A stretch of 64,000 nucleotides of DNA from Lysinibacillus sp. FSL W8-0992 (GCF_038008685.1 NZ_JBBOZQ010000001.1:2542001-2606000); one strand, 5' to 3'; shown: positions 8,912-17,585, counted from the stretch's first letter. The notes: generated by a model not told the origin, from the letters alone. Program-made: numbers and translations.

Positions 8912-8936
8912 GTGCCAGTCACTCAAACAATTCTGA
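8912..8936. repeat. Third copy of the 25-bp GTGCCAGTCACT word
   Basis: Matches the copy at 4501-4525 over the whole word, again immediately downstream of a plus-strand gene and next to an AAAATCCAC palindrome. Confidence 0.8.
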
Positions 8937-8990
8937 CAATTTATAAATCTAATAGCACTACTAGTGAATTGTTTCTGTATTTCCACCTAA

Positions 8991-9610
8991 AAAATCCACG
9001 AAGACTCCAGCGGGAACATACAAAATGTAAGACGCAACAGTCCGCGCGAAAGCGAGGGTTGCGGTTGACATTTGTACCCGCGGAAAGCGAAGTGGATTTT
9101 TACGCTATAGAAAGATGACACTATAGAAGGAGCGACCGAATGAGATAGCAAATCTCTGAAATTCCTTATGAAACTGCATGTAGGTATATTTTATATCGAA
9201 GTAAAAATCCACGAAGACTCCAGCGGGAACATACAAAATGTAAGACGCAACAGTCCGCGCGAAAGCGAGGGTTGCGGCTGACATTTGTACCCGCGGAAAG
9301 CGAAGTGGATTTTTACGCTATAGAAAGATAACACTAAGGAAGATGCGACCGAATGAGATAGCAAATCTCTGAAATTCCTTATGACACTGCATGTAGGTAT
9401 ATTTTATATCGAAGTAAAAATCCACGAAGACTCCAGCGGGAACATACAAAATGTAAGACGCAACAGTCCGCGCGAAAGCGAGGGTTGCGGCTGACATTTG
9501 TACCCGCGGAAAGCGAAGTGGATTTTTACGCTATAGAAAGATGACACTATAGAAGAAGCGACCGAATGAGATAGCAAATCTTTAAAATGCTTATGACACT
9601 GTTTGAGAGG
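8991..9610. repeat. Tandem array, about 2.9 copies of a 212-213 bp palindromic unit
   Basis: Three near-identical palindromes lie at 8991-9101, 9203-9314 and 9416-9528. Each starts AAAAATCCACGAAGACTCC and ends CGCGGAAAGCGAAGTGGATTTTT. Each is followed by about 100 bases (GCTATAGAAAGATGACACT...GACCGAATGAGATAGC...) that are also repeated, the last copy decaying near 9610. The palindrome ends pair with each other and an inner GC-rich hairpin surrounds GCGCGAAAGCG. The stretch contains no credible gene. It lies between convergent genes (LtaS-type and TlpA-like). Confidence 0.9.
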
Positions 9611-9649
9611 TATTTACAATATGTAATGGCAGGCGTATTATTTAGTTAT

Positions 9650-10186
9650 TTAAAGATTCGCTATTAATTGCTGTAATTGTTGTTGTGTTAATTGCCCTTC
9701 GATTGTATGCTTTAACACGCCTTCAGTATCAATAATAAAGGTTGTAGGGTAGGCCATAACTTCAAATGACTTAACAAGCGATCTATCATTATCTAAAAAA
9801 ATAGGGAACTTCAAATCGTATAATTGCTGGAACTTGATAGCATTTTCACGACTGTCATTAGAAGTTGCATTAATCGCAAGTAGCTCAACATTCGAGGGCT
9901 TTTGCTCAAAAAAAGTATTTAAATCTGGCGCTTCCGCCTGACAAGGACCACACCAAGATGCCCAAAAATTAATAACAAGAATTTTACCTTTATAATTTTT
10001 GAACGTCGTCGTTGATTCATCTAAACGAGTTAATGACGTGTCGAAGTTAACCGACTTTGAACCACTTTGTTTATCTACAATCAATTTTGGTGCTTCCTCT
10101 TTGAATATTTCGTTCTTCACAGTAATACCAATTAGTGATAAGACTACTAATAATGAAATGACGATAAAAATATTTTTCCTTTTCAT
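9650..10186 (-). CDS. TlpA/ResA-family thiol-disulfide oxidoreductase
   Basis: 178 residues, exported and membrane-anchored, with one N-terminal hydrophobic segment (about 5-22) and an extracytoplasmic thioredoxin fold. The redox site is WASWCGPC (about residues 75-82) and the cis-proline region reads AYPTTFIID. ResA-like proteins reduce apocytochrome c or other extracytoplasmic disulfides in Gram-positives. Length and layout match ResA. No cytochrome-maturation genes adjoin it, so the substrate is open. The start ATG has AAGGAG upstream on the minus strand. The gene ends facing the repeat array. Confidence 0.9.
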   Translation of the reverse strand: MKRKNIFIVISLLVVLSLIGITVKNEIFKEEAPKLIVDKQSGSKSVNFDTSLTRLDESTTTFKNYKGKILVINFWASWCGPCQAEAPDLNTFFEQKPSNVELLAINATSNDSRENAIKFQQLYDLKFPIFLDNDRSLVKSFEVMAYPTTFIIDTEGVLKHTIEGQLTQQQLQQLIANL

Positions 10187-10335
10187 GACAATCTCCTTTA
10201 TGTATATGTTAGAGGATTATAAAAATAGCGTTAATTCCATTTTTTCAAAATCCTTACTTATATCATAGCGTAATTTTTAAAAAGATACCTCCTAATTTTA
10301 AACATTATAACGTATGCAGTTAACGCTTAACGCCA

Positions 10336-10374
10336 TAAAAAAAGAGCAGTCTCACATAGAGACTGCTCTTTTTC
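10336..10374. terminator. Bidirectional terminator
   Basis: AAAAAAGAGCAGTCTC...GAGACTGCTCTTTTT, a strong symmetric hairpin with A and T tracts at its two ends; it serves the minus-strand gene at 10385-10564. Confidence 0.85.
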
Positions 10375-10384
10375 TGTCTAAATT

Positions 10385-10564
10385 TTAGTGTAACGTTGGT
10401 GGATATCCGCTATGAATGATTGTCATAATGACGAACCAGCCGAATACTCCAGCACTCGCTAAGTTGAAAACAATACTTAGTAAGTTCTTTTCTTTAATTG
10501 CTTGGAATGTACCAACGACAGCAAAAATCGCTACTAGACCAAAAATAACCATTAATAAGTTCAT
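10385..10564 (-). CDS. yqgW: YqgW-like small membrane protein (DUF2759)
   Basis: 59 residues with two hydrophobic helices (about 3-22 and 33-52): MNLLMVIFGLVAIFAVVG...IKEKNLLSIVFNLASAGVFGWFVIMTI. The start at 10564 is chosen because AAAGGAGTG lies upstream; a longer in-frame extension has no ribosome site. The call rests on the small two-helix membrane layout and on its position divergent to the yqgX-like hydrolase, the same order as yqgW-yqgX-yqgY in B. subtilis. The function is unknown. Confidence 0.75.
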   Translation of the reverse strand: MNLLMVIFGLVAIFAVVGTFQAIKEKNLLSIVFNLASAGVFGWFVIMTIIHSGYPPTLH

Positions 10565-10732
10565 TAAAAAAGACACTCCTTTCGACATCAGAAAATGAAT
10601 GTCGTAAACAATATTCCTCCTTAATTGTAAACGTTCTACCTGTTTTTGTCGAGGACTATTATAGAGCAAAGTATGAACTTTTATCGTCAAATTGTGGCAA
10701 AGAATGTATAATATGAAGTTGAGGTGATAAGT

Positions 10733-11377
10733 ATGATGAACGTACGAAGCTATTCCCTTGGACCAGTCCAAACGAATTGTTATATCGTATCGAATAAAGA
10801 GAAAGAATGTTTAATTTTTGATCCAGGAGAAGAAGCTGCAAAAATTATGAAAGCTATTCGCAGTAATGGACTGAAGCCAATAGGCATTTTTTTAACACAT
10901 GCCCATTTTGATCATATCGGTGCAGTGGATGAAGTAAGGGAGACTTTTAATATTCCGTTATGGATTCACGAAAAAGAGGTGAGCTGGCTAAGTGATCCAG
11001 CGAAAAATGGCTCTAGTAAATATGCGGCGCTACCAGATTATACAGTTGCAGCTCCTATGGAAGAACATATTATTAAACAAGAACAACTTTTTGAAATAAG
11101 TAATTTCGTTTTTAAGGCAGTATTTACACCTGGACATTCACCTGGGAGTATTTCTTATATTTTTGAACAAGATGGATTTGCTATTGTTGGAGATACACTA
11201 TTTGAGCAAGGTGTAGGGCGTACGGATTTGCTTGGAGGTTCGACAAAACTATTACTTACATCCATTCATGATAAATTATTATCATTACCTGAAGATACTA
11301 TTGTTTACCCAGGCCATGGTAATTACACTACAATTGGTGCAGAAATGGAAACAAACCCATTTTTAAATGGATTTTAA
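10733..11377 (+). CDS. yqgX: Metallo-beta-lactamase-fold hydrolase, YqgX/glyoxalase II-like
   Basis: About 214 residues. The zinc-binding motif THAHFDHIG (about residues 54-62), GHSPGSISY, GDTLFEQGVGRTD and PGHGNYTTIG give the four histidine/aspartate clusters of the glyoxalase II-like family. It probably hydrolyses a thioester or similar small-molecule ester in the cytosol; the substrate is not known. ATG 10733 follows GAGGTGA by six bases; a second in-frame ATG at 10736 is nearly as good. TATAAT at about 10708 is a likely -10 box. It is divergent from the DUF2759 gene. Confidence 0.9.
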   Translation: MMNVRSYSLGPVQTNCYIVSNKEKECLIFDPGEEAAKIMKAIRSNGLKPIGIFLTHAHFDHIGAVDEVRETFNIPLWIHEKEVSWLSDPAKNGSSKYAALPDYTVAAPMEEHIIKQEQLFEISNFVFKAVFTPGHSPGSISYIFEQDGFAIVGDTLFEQGVGRTDLLGGSTKLLLTSIHDKLLSLPEDTIVYPGHGNYTTIGAEMETNPFLNGF

Positions 11378-11445
11378 TTGTTATCGACATGAGATGATGA
11401 GTGTTTTACAATAGTGTTAAAGTGACAGAAGTATGTTTACGAATT

Positions 11446-11489
11446 AAAAAAAGCGTGTCTCAAAATTGTTTTGAGACACGCGATTTTTT
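11446..11489. terminator. Bidirectional terminator between yqgX and yqgY
   Basis: AAAAAAAGCGTGTCTCAAAA/TTTTGAGACACGCGATTTTTT forms a near-perfect long stem between convergent genes. Confidence 0.9.
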
Positions 11490-11492
11490 GTA

Positions 11493-11735
11493 TTAATGAC
11501 CGCCGCCAGGTACGTGTATGAATGTTGTATAGTACGTGAAGCCAGCGAAGAATACAGTTAAATATGCTCCGAAAATGTACATGTACATACGCTCTGAAAG
11601 GTTTAAGAAGCCTAATAATAAGAATAAACCTGTATTACCTAAGAATAATAGCGATACCTCGTTCATACCACCAAGGTAGAACATAACTGCAAAAATACCT
11701 GTCCAGAATGCCATAACTTTATACATATTATCCAT
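11493..11735 (-). CDS. yqgY: YqgY-like small membrane protein (DUF2626)
   Basis: 80 residues with three hydrophobic stretches (about 5-24, 27-44, 51-70) and a C-terminal Gly-Gly-Gly-His tail. The start at 11735 follows GGAGGGGAAA; the longer in-frame version starting at 11765 would include that site inside the coding region. It is the conserved right neighbour of yqgX. No function is established. Confidence 0.75.
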   Translation of the reverse strand: MDNMYKVMAFWTGIFAVMFYLGGMNEVSLLFLGNTGLFLLLGFLNLSERMYMYIFGAYLTVFFAGFTYYTTFIHVPGGGH

Positions 11736-11853
11736 GAAGATTTCCCCTCCTTTTGCCCACGACACAATAATCTCTTACTCATTATAAATGATATGAAAGG
11801 TGTCTGTAAACTGGAACTTCTGCTTCTTTGTGACAAACAAATGGATTTTTGAT

Positions 11854-12564
11854 TTAGCTATCGATTTCTGTCACGTTAATTTCATATTTGCATAAATCGC
11901 AGTTATGTACCATACTTTCGATTTGAACAAATTCATTATTGGAGAATAATGCGTTTAATTGCCCTTTTAAATAAGATTCATGTAATGTACAAACAATATC
12001 AGAGTGGGTATTAAGCTGCTCTTGGAACGGGCAATTAAAAATGGAGAAGATTACTTTTTTACCTTTTTCCGACTGCTGTATTTGTGGAATATAGCCAATT
12101 AATGCGGCATTATCAGTTAATAACTGAAGCTTTTGTTCAAAGGATAGCATATTATTTAGTTTTAATTCTGCGTTAACATAATTTTTCATTTGCTGATAAC
12201 CATCTTGATAACTAATTTCCTGACATTTTGTTAGCGCGGATGGCCCTAATTCTTCTACTAGCTGAATTGTCCATTTTAATAAGCGCTCTTCGTCACGTCT
12301 TGGGAAGGTTAGTGAAACTCCTTTTTCAGAAGCCTTATAAACACGACCAGGTCTTCCGCCTTTACCAGTTTTTGCGAAATCTGCCGAGATAATATTAATT
12401 TCAGAGAGCTTTGTTAAGTGAAGGCGCGCAACGTTAGGATGAATGCTAAATTTATCAGCAATATTTTGAACCGTTACTGTTTTTTTCTCTTTTAAAATAT
12501 ACTCATAAATGGAGTATCTTGTTTCATCGGCTAATGTACTAGTAATTTTTAATGGATGGATCAT
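11854..12564 (-). CDS. Winged-helix regulator with C-terminal cysteine cluster, SufR/ArsR-like
   Basis: 236 residues. The N-terminal winged helix (about 1-75) reads SIYEYILKEKKTVTVQNIADKFSIHPNVARLHLTKLSE and ends in a GKGGRPGRVYKAS wing. The C-terminal domain carries four cysteines in the spacing CPFQE...C-TLHESYL...CDLCKYE (about residues 184-230). This resembles the SufR-type pattern in which cysteines bind an Fe-S cluster, so redox or iron sensing is plausible but inferred. GAGGTGATG precedes the ATG. It is divergent from comGA and could regulate itself or the comG operon. Confidence 0.75.
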   Translation of the reverse strand: MIHPLKITSTLADETRYSIYEYILKEKKTVTVQNIADKFSIHPNVARLHLTKLSEINIISADFAKTGKGGRPGRVYKASEKGVSLTFPRRDEERLLKWTIQLVEELGPSALTKCQEISYQDGYQQMKNYVNAELKLNNMLSFEQKLQLLTDNAALIGYIPQIQQSEKGKKVIFSIFNCPFQEQLNTHSDIVCTLHESYLKGQLNALFSNNEFVQIESMVHNCDLCKYEINVTEIDS

Positions 12565-12889
12565 TTACATCACCTCAATTTAATTTTTTGGAAAATTGTA
12601 GTTGGTCAAAAGCTAGGAAAAAAATCATGTTGATTCTATTATATTGTATTATTGGAAAAGTTACAGTTTCTTTAGGCATAATTATTATCTTTTTCATGTT
12701 TTTTGTTCATATTTTGTGAAAAAATGTATGTTATCCACAAGTTTTTTTGAAAAATCTAGATTTCATAGTGAAATGGCAATTAAGATTTTATTTTAGAAAA
12801 AGGGCTTTTCTCGTAACGCAGACATCCTTATACTAGGAAATAACGAATAGAGCGGTCATATTCGAATGAACTAGAAAGAAGGTGTTATT
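12565..12889 (+). promoter_or_regulatory. comG upstream region with ComK-box-like sites
   Basis: The 325-bp divergent region holds AAAA-AGGGC-TTTT at 12797-12809 (exact AAAA-N5-TTTT) and AAAA-TCTAG-ATTT at 12751-12763 (one mismatch), 33 bases apart edge to edge, and a possible -10 TATACT near 12830. ComK pairs of AT boxes upstream of comGA are established in B. subtilis; the spacing here does not exactly match known classes, so this is suggestive only. Confidence 0.4.
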
Positions 12890-13912
12890 ATGCAAACTTT
12901 TGAATCTGTTGTAGAACAAAAAAGTGAGCATCTTTTAGTAAAGGCCTATCATTTTGGTGCTTCCGATTTATTACTTATACCGGAAGAACATCGATATATC
13001 ATCTATTTTCGTAAATATGATAAGTTGCTTCAGGCAGGGGAACTCCCCAACGAGCTTGCTGAGCGAATCGTGTCATATTATAAATATTTAGCAGCATTAG
13101 ATATTAGTGAGCGTCGTAAACCTCAAAGTGGCTCATTTCAAAAAATAGTCGAGCAAAACCATTTTGCTTTTCGAGTTTCTACACTTCCTTCGGCTTATTT
13201 AAAAGAAAGCCTCATTATTCGGCTTCTACTTCAAAACCACGCATTTCCACTTACTTCTTTAAGTTATTCCGAATGTGCAGCACATAAGTTAACAAAGCTT
13301 GTTGAAAATCAACAAGGAATTTTATTATTTTGCGGTGCAACGGGTTCTGGTAAAACTACATCTCTGTACTCTTTAATTCACCATTGTACTACTGTTCTTC
13401 ATCGCCATGTGATTTCATTAGAAGATCCAGTGGAGAATAATCAGGTCAATCTTTTACAAATACAAGTAAATGAACGAGCAGGTATTACCTATGCCACAGG
13501 CTTAAAAGCGATTTTACGACATTCGCCAGATGTTATTATGATCGGTGAAATTCGCGATCAAGAAACGGCTAAAATTGCAATTCAAGCGGCATTAACCGGT
13601 CATTTAGTACTTTCTACTATTCATGCTAAAGATTCTGTAAGCTGTCTCTATCGCCTCATTGATTTAGGTATTTCTGAAGAAGAGCTACGTCAAACAGTAA
13701 TCGGTATTGTGGCTCAAGTTCTTATTCAAATACCACAACAGCAGGAGGAGCGGCGAGCATTGTTTGAAATATTAAGTGAGGACCATCTTGATATGGCTAT
13801 AGGTGCGCTAAAGCAAAATGCTGACTATGAATTGCCTTATGATCTAACGCTTGCTGGACAAAAAGAAGAAATTGAGAGGCAATACTATGCCAAAAATCAG
13901 CGCGTCTATTAA
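12890..13912 (+). CDS. comGA: Competence type IV pilus assembly ATPase
   Basis: 340-residue cytoplasmic GspE/PilB-type secretion ATPase that powers assembly of the DNA-uptake pseudopilus. The Walker A is GATGSGKTTSLYSL (about residues 148-161), the Asp box is VISLEDPVE, the Walker B is DVIMIGEIRDQETAK, and the His box is GHLVLSTIHAKD. It lacks the long N-terminal domain of GspE, as expected for ComGA. It overlaps comGB by 26 bases and is the first gene of a seven-gene operon. Confidence 0.97.
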   Translation: MQTFESVVEQKSEHLLVKAYHFGASDLLLIPEEHRYIIYFRKYDKLLQAGELPNELAERIVSYYKYLAALDISERRKPQSGSFQKIVEQNHFAFRVSTLPSAYLKESLIIRLLLQNHAFPLTSLSYSECAAHKLTKLVENQQGILLFCGATGSGKTTSLYSLIHHCTTVLHRHVISLEDPVENNQVNLLQIQVNERAGITYATGLKAILRHSPDVIMIGEIRDQETAKIAIQAALTGHLVLSTIHAKDSVSCLYRLIDLGISEEELRQTVIGIVAQVLIQIPQQQEERRALFEILSEDHLDMAIGALKQNADYELPYDLTLAGQKEEIERQYYAKNQRVY

Positions 13913-14966
13913 TAGGCTTATACTGGATTACAAAAGAGCTACAATATGGCGACTAAAGGAACAAGCTCAGTTTATCAGTCGCTTAAGTGTATTAATACAG
14001 GAAGGCTATTTGTTTTCACAAGCAGTTTCAATGCTATTGCCGCATCATGTAGCCAAGCATGAGGAGGTACAACAGTTTGTAGATGAAGCACTTAGGCAAG
14101 GTAAAGGAGTTATAGGTGTATTTGAAACATTACAACTAGCAAAGCATTATTTAATAGCCATTTCTATTGCTGAAAATAATGGACATATGATTGAAGCATT
14201 AAAAGCTGTTGCAAAGCAAATGACTATGAGCCAAGAGACAAAGAGAAAATTTATTAAGCTACTTTTGTATCCAGTAGTACTCATTGTGTTTTTGCTTCTA
14301 CTGTTTTTAGTATTTCGTACAGTTTTCTTTCCTAACATAGAAACAATGGTTAAAAGCCGTACCATTGGAACAGAGGAAGAGGTAAGTATTGCACTATCAA
14401 AACTTTTATTACATGTGCCCGACGCTTTTGTGATAATCGTTATTGTCATGACATGTAATAGTATTGTTTTTCAGCGGTTGCTATTAAGGCAATCGATTGC
14501 CCGTAGGCTCTACGTCATATTGAGAATACCTTTTGTTAATCGTTATTTTCGGTTAACGATAACAAGGCAATTTGCTGCATATTTGGGTAGCTTGCTTCAA
14601 AGTGGCTTTTCTCTACAAGCTAGCCTGCAAATTTTAGAAGAGCAACGATTTCAACCATATGTTCAATATTTGGCAAGTCGTATAAAGGAAAGAGTTACAT
14701 ATGGTGATACGTTAACACAGGCTGTCATTTTTATAACAGCGTGGCAAAACGATTTTTCAACTTTCGTAGAACATGGTGAGCAAAGCGGTTATTTAGGGAA
14801 AGAATTAACACTATATAGTGAACTATTGTTAGAAAAGCAGGAATTCCTGTTACAGAGAATGCTTGCTTTTGTACAACCTTCTTTTTTTGTTTTTATTGCG
14901 TTATGTATAGTTGCTGCCTATGTAAGTTTATTATTGCCGATATATCACATGATAGAACTAGTATAG
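13887..14966 (+). CDS. comGB: Competence pseudopilus inner-membrane platform protein
   Basis: 359 residues, GspF/PilC family. Two repeated T2SF domains (FISRLSVLIQEGYLFSQAVSML near the N terminus and FAAYLGSLLQSGFSLQASLQIL in the C-terminal half) and three transmembrane helices (about 135-160, 180-200, 328-352) are visible. ATG 13887 with GAGAGG seven bases upstream is chosen; the open frame extends further upstream inside comGA without a ribosome site. It connects the ComGA ATPase to pseudopilin assembly. Confidence 0.95.
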   Translation: MPKISASINRLILDYKRATIWRLKEQAQFISRLSVLIQEGYLFSQAVSMLLPHHVAKHEEVQQFVDEALRQGKGVIGVFETLQLAKHYLIAISIAENNGHMIEALKAVAKQMTMSQETKRKFIKLLLYPVVLIVFLLLLFLVFRTVFFPNIETMVKSRTIGTEEEVSIALSKLLLHVPDAFVIIVIVMTCNSIVFQRLLLRQSIARRLYVILRIPFVNRYFRLTITRQFAAYLGSLLQSGFSLQASLQILEEQRFQPYVQYLASRIKERVTYGDTLTQAVIFITAWQNDFSTFVEHGEQSGYLGKELTLYSELLLEKQEFLLQRMLAFVQPSFFVFIALCIVAAYVSLLLPIYHMIELV

Positions 14967-14980
14967 GAGGAGGACCTTCA

Positions 14981-15322
14981 ATGAAGCTTTTTAAACAAGA
15001 AGCTGGCTTTACACTAATTGAAATGTTAATCGTTTTGTTGATTATTTCAATCCTTATACTAATAACAATTCCAAATGTAACAAAACATTTTGCAACAATT
15101 GATGAAAAGGGCTGCGCTGCCTATATAGCTATGGTGCAAGGACAAGTAGAGGCATACCGAGTAGATTTTATGGCGTATCCTACTTTAGAAGATTTAGTTT
15201 CGAAAGGTTATTTAAAAGAGCAGGGAAAGACTTGTCCAAATAAAGAAGAAATTATCATTACGGATAAAGGAGAGGTTTTGTTAGCCAAACAGTCTCCCAT
15301 ATCAGAGGCTGATAGCCAATGA
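14981..15322 (+). CDS. comGC: Major competence pseudopilin
   Basis: 113-residue prepilin. The prepilin peptidase (ComC) site lies in EAGFTLIEMLIVLLIISILI with Gly before Phe and Glu at mature position 5, followed by a hydrophobic helix. Two later cysteines (KGCAAYI and KTCPNKE) could form the intramolecular disulfide known for ComGC. The start ATG follows GGAGGAGG. ComGC polymerises into the pseudopilus that pulls DNA through the wall. Confidence 0.95.
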   Translation: MKLFKQEAGFTLIEMLIVLLIISILILITIPNVTKHFATIDEKGCAAYIAMVQGQVEAYRVDFMAYPTLEDLVSKGYLKEQGKTCPNKEEIIITDKGEVLLAKQSPISEADSQ

Positions 15323-15759
15323 ATTGTCAAAAAAATGAGCGAGGCTATACATTAATTGAAATAGTAATTGTGTTGTTTGTTGTGATGACGTTAATAGCTA
15401 TTGTGACACAATTTTCGTTAAAAGTAGCAGAAGCAAAAGAAATCGAACGCTTTTTTAGCCAAATTCAATTAGATCTCCACTATTTGCAAACGTATAGCAT
15501 GCAGCATAAAGATTATATATTTATGAAATTTGAAAGTTCATCACAACGTTATAGTATAAAAAAGGATTTTTATACGAATATTTATATTCGCCCTTTTCCG
15601 AAGGGGGTTGAATTATTGTCTGATCGGAGTACCGTCCAAACGATACGATTTAATTTTAAAGGGAATGTCATGACCCCAGGAACAGTTTATTTTAAAACAC
15701 CCCAGGGGACTAAAAAGGTTGTCATTACTCTAGGGCGAGGGAGAGCACGAGTTGAATGA
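15319..15759 (+). CDS. comGD: Competence minor pseudopilin ComGD
   Basis: 146 residues with the prepilin motif ERGYTLIEIVIVLFVVMTL at the N terminus and a soluble beta-rich C-terminal part. It overlaps comGC by 4 bases. Minor pseudopilins of the ComG operon initiate or cap the pseudopilus. Identification is by position and motif, since sequence conservation in this class is low. Confidence 0.9.
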   Translation: MNCQKNERGYTLIEIVIVLFVVMTLIAIVTQFSLKVAEAKEIERFFSQIQLDLHYLQTYSMQHKDYIFMKFESSSQRYSIKKDFYTNIYIRPFPKGVELLSDRSTVQTIRFNFKGNVMTPGTVYFKTPQGTKKVVITLGRGRARVE

Positions 15760-16070
15760 ATGAAACAGGCTACTCATTTGTCGAAACAATCGTATCGGTT
15801 TTCATTATCATGATACTCTGTTCAACTTTAATTCCTATTAGTTACACAATGAAAACAAATTTATACAATAAAAGGCTAGAGGTTGCTGCAGCTGAAACAG
15901 CCTATGAAGGATTGAAGCAATATTTGTTTTTACAGCAAGTCCAAGGGATAAGGACAGTTGATGAGGTAAACTATCACTGGCTGTTTGATGGACAGGGGAT
16001 ATGTGTAACGTTTCAAAACACAAAAGAACAACGACAAAAGTGTATCCAACAAACAGGTGAAATTCGATGA
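15756..16070 (+). CDS. comGE: Competence minor pseudopilin ComGE
   Basis: 104 residues. The N terminus MNETGYSFVETIVSVFIIMI is a prepilin-type cleavage and hydrophobic segment. It overlaps comGD and comGF by 4 bases each, consistent with translational coupling. The short C-terminal domain contains a C-x(n)-C pair (GICVTF, QKCIQQ). The assignment is by position within the operon. Confidence 0.85.
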   Translation: MNETGYSFVETIVSVFIIMILCSTLIPISYTMKTNLYNKRLEVAAAETAYEGLKQYLFLQQVQGIRTVDEVNYHWLFDGQGICVTFQNTKEQRQKCIQQTGEIR

Positions 16071-16495
16071 ATGAAAAAGGCTATACATTACTGGAAGCAT
16101 TGTTTCAATTAATCGTATTTGTGCTAGTTTGTCATGTATTAATATTGATTATCCTTTGGGCTGCTAATATGAAAGCAACTATGATGACGGATGAACAAAC
16201 AAAATGGGAGTTATTTGTTTTCGAAATGAATACGTATTTAACAAATGCTACAACGCCAATAACGATCAGAAGAGATCAAAAAAGACTTACGCTGAAAACA
16301 TTAAATACACTTCATCATTTTGATTGCTATCGTAATATGATTCGAGATCAAGTTAATGGTGGCCATGTCCCAATGCTCATCGGGATTAATAAATGTCAGT
16401 TCCAATTTAACAATAATGAGCTCACAATAGCTGTCGAATTTCCAAGCGGTTTAAAAAAGGAGCGGACCTATTATGTACCAATTTTTGAAAAATGA
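16067..16495 (+). CDS. comGF: Competence minor pseudopilin ComGF
   Basis: 142 residues; N-terminal EKGYTLLEALFQLIVFVLV prepilin-like segment, then a soluble domain with paired cysteines (HFDCYRN and NKCQFQF) and the ComGF-type YYVPIFE end. It overlaps comGE and comGG. Minor component of the competence pseudopilus. Confidence 0.88.
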   Translation: MNEKGYTLLEALFQLIVFVLVCHVLILIILWAANMKATMMTDEQTKWELFVFEMNTYLTNATTPITIRRDQKRLTLKTLNTLHHFDCYRNMIRDQVNGGHVPMLIGINKCQFQFNNNELTIAVEFPSGLKKERTYYVPIFEK

Positions 16496-16673
16496 TAGAG
16501 GGACTGTATTTTTAATCGCAATTGCATTATTATTTTTTGTAACTACTTTTGTTCTTGCGTATTGCATGTCTTATGAGATTCAGTTTCGAACATATGATGG
16601 GTTGGAAAAAATGAATGTTCGAGCTACGATAAATTTATTAGGACAAATTTTGTCAGACAGTGTAGAATCGTAG
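16473..16673 (+). CDS. comGG: Competence minor pseudopilin ComGG
   Basis: 66 residues, short for the family. NDRGTVFLIAIALLFFVTTFV gives one hydrophobic helix, without a clear Glu5, as is common in ComGG. AAAGGAG precedes the ATG inside comGF. It ends the comG operon; aroK begins 16 bases later from its own ribosome site. Confidence 0.85.
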   Translation: MYQFLKNDRGTVFLIAIALLFFVTTFVLAYCMSYEIQFRTYDGLEKMNVRATINLLGQILSDSVES

Positions 16674-16689
16674 TAAGAAGGTGATTCGA

Positions 16690-17205
16690 ATGCGAAAAAT
16701 ATATTTAGTTGGCTTTATGGGCTGCGGGAAAAGTGCGTTAGGAAGAAGGTTAAGCTATTTATTAAAGTTACCGTACTATGATATGGATCATGAAATTGTC
16801 AGACAGCAGGGGATGACGATTCCACAGATTTTTGAGAAATATGGAGAGGCTCGTTTCCGAGAAATAGAAACGGAATTTTTGAAAAATTTCCGCGACGAGG
16901 CATGTATTATCTCTACAGGTGGCGGTGCAGCTGTAAATGGGGAAAACCGGAAAATTATGAGACGCAGTGGACTTGTATTCTTTTTAGATGCGACATTCGA
17001 AGATATTTATAAAAGAATACAGCATGATCCAAATAGACCAATTGTACAAAGATCAACAAAGGAAGAGTTAGAGGAGCTGTATCATTACAGAAGAAAATTC
17101 TATCGTGAAGCAGGACATATTCAAGTGCTTACAGAAGGTAGAACAATTCGACATATTCTCGAGTATTTAGTATTTCAAGTAAAAAGATTGAAAAACGAAC
17201 GATAG
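16690..17205 (+). CDS. aroK: Shikimate kinase
   Basis: 171-residue cytosolic P-loop kinase phosphorylating shikimate in chorismate synthesis. Visible: Walker A GFMGCGKSALGRRL, the shikimate-binding Asp in YYDMDHEIV, FREIETEFL, and the GGG loop STGGGAAV, then RPIVQRS. ATG 16690 follows AAGGTGATT; the GTG at 16681 lies inside that site. It supplies the pathway that feeds TrpE at 2438. Confidence 0.95.
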   Translation: MRKIYLVGFMGCGKSALGRRLSYLLKLPYYDMDHEIVRQQGMTIPQIFEKYGEARFREIETEFLKNFRDEACIISTGGGAAVNGENRKIMRRSGLVFFLDATFEDIYKRIQHDPNRPIVQRSTKEELEELYHYRRKFYREAGHIQVLTEGRTIRHILEYLVFQVKRLKNER

Positions 17206-17356
17206 TTATATTAAATGAACTTAATATTCGTCTTTTAAGTTAATTTAAAAAATGTTTGCCTTTTCAATACAATCAATGTTAGGATATAGACTAATAAGGT
17301 AACTTTTTGTACATTGAATACTAAATAGAACCAAGAGTATTCTTGGGCGGATGATT

Positions 17357-17585
17357 GTACGGGGAGAGCGCGTGTAGACGCCACCGAAGGAGCAAGTAGC
17401 AAAGGGCTATGAATCTCTCAGGTAAAAGGACTCGTACAAGACGCAACTCTGGAGAGTGCTGTAATACAACAGCCACCAAAGGGGAAAGCCTACTAACTGG
17501 CATTTTCGTAATGCGAGTTAGTTTGGTGTAACTTTCAGGTGCAAGGACAGAGAATCCCGAAAAGGGGTTCGTCTGTCTTTTTTTA
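17357..17585 (+). promoter_or_regulatory. Tandem glycine riboswitch with terminator
   Basis: Two aptamers are recognisable: aptamer 1 (17357-17440) with CGGGGAGAGCGC, CCGAAGGAGCAA and ATCTCTCAGGTAAAAGGACT; aptamer 2 (about 17447-17550) with CTCTGGAGAGTGC, CCACCAAAGGGG and ACTTTCAGGTGCAAGGACAG. The expression platform is a hairpin (GACAGAGAATCCC...GGGGTTCGTCTGTC) ending in seven T at 17546-17585. Glycine binding is expected to relieve termination and switch on the cleavage operon. The 17206-17356 stretch carries the promoter region, not resolved. Confidence 0.95.

Noticed and set aside
8912-9118. Plus-strand open frame across the first palindromic repeat
   Set aside because: It lies wholly in repeat DNA, has no ribosome site, and the frame is not kept in the other repeat copies.
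8991-9610. CRISPR array
   Set aside because: The units are 212-213 bp, nearly identical throughout, with no short repeat/unique spacer alternation and no cas genes.
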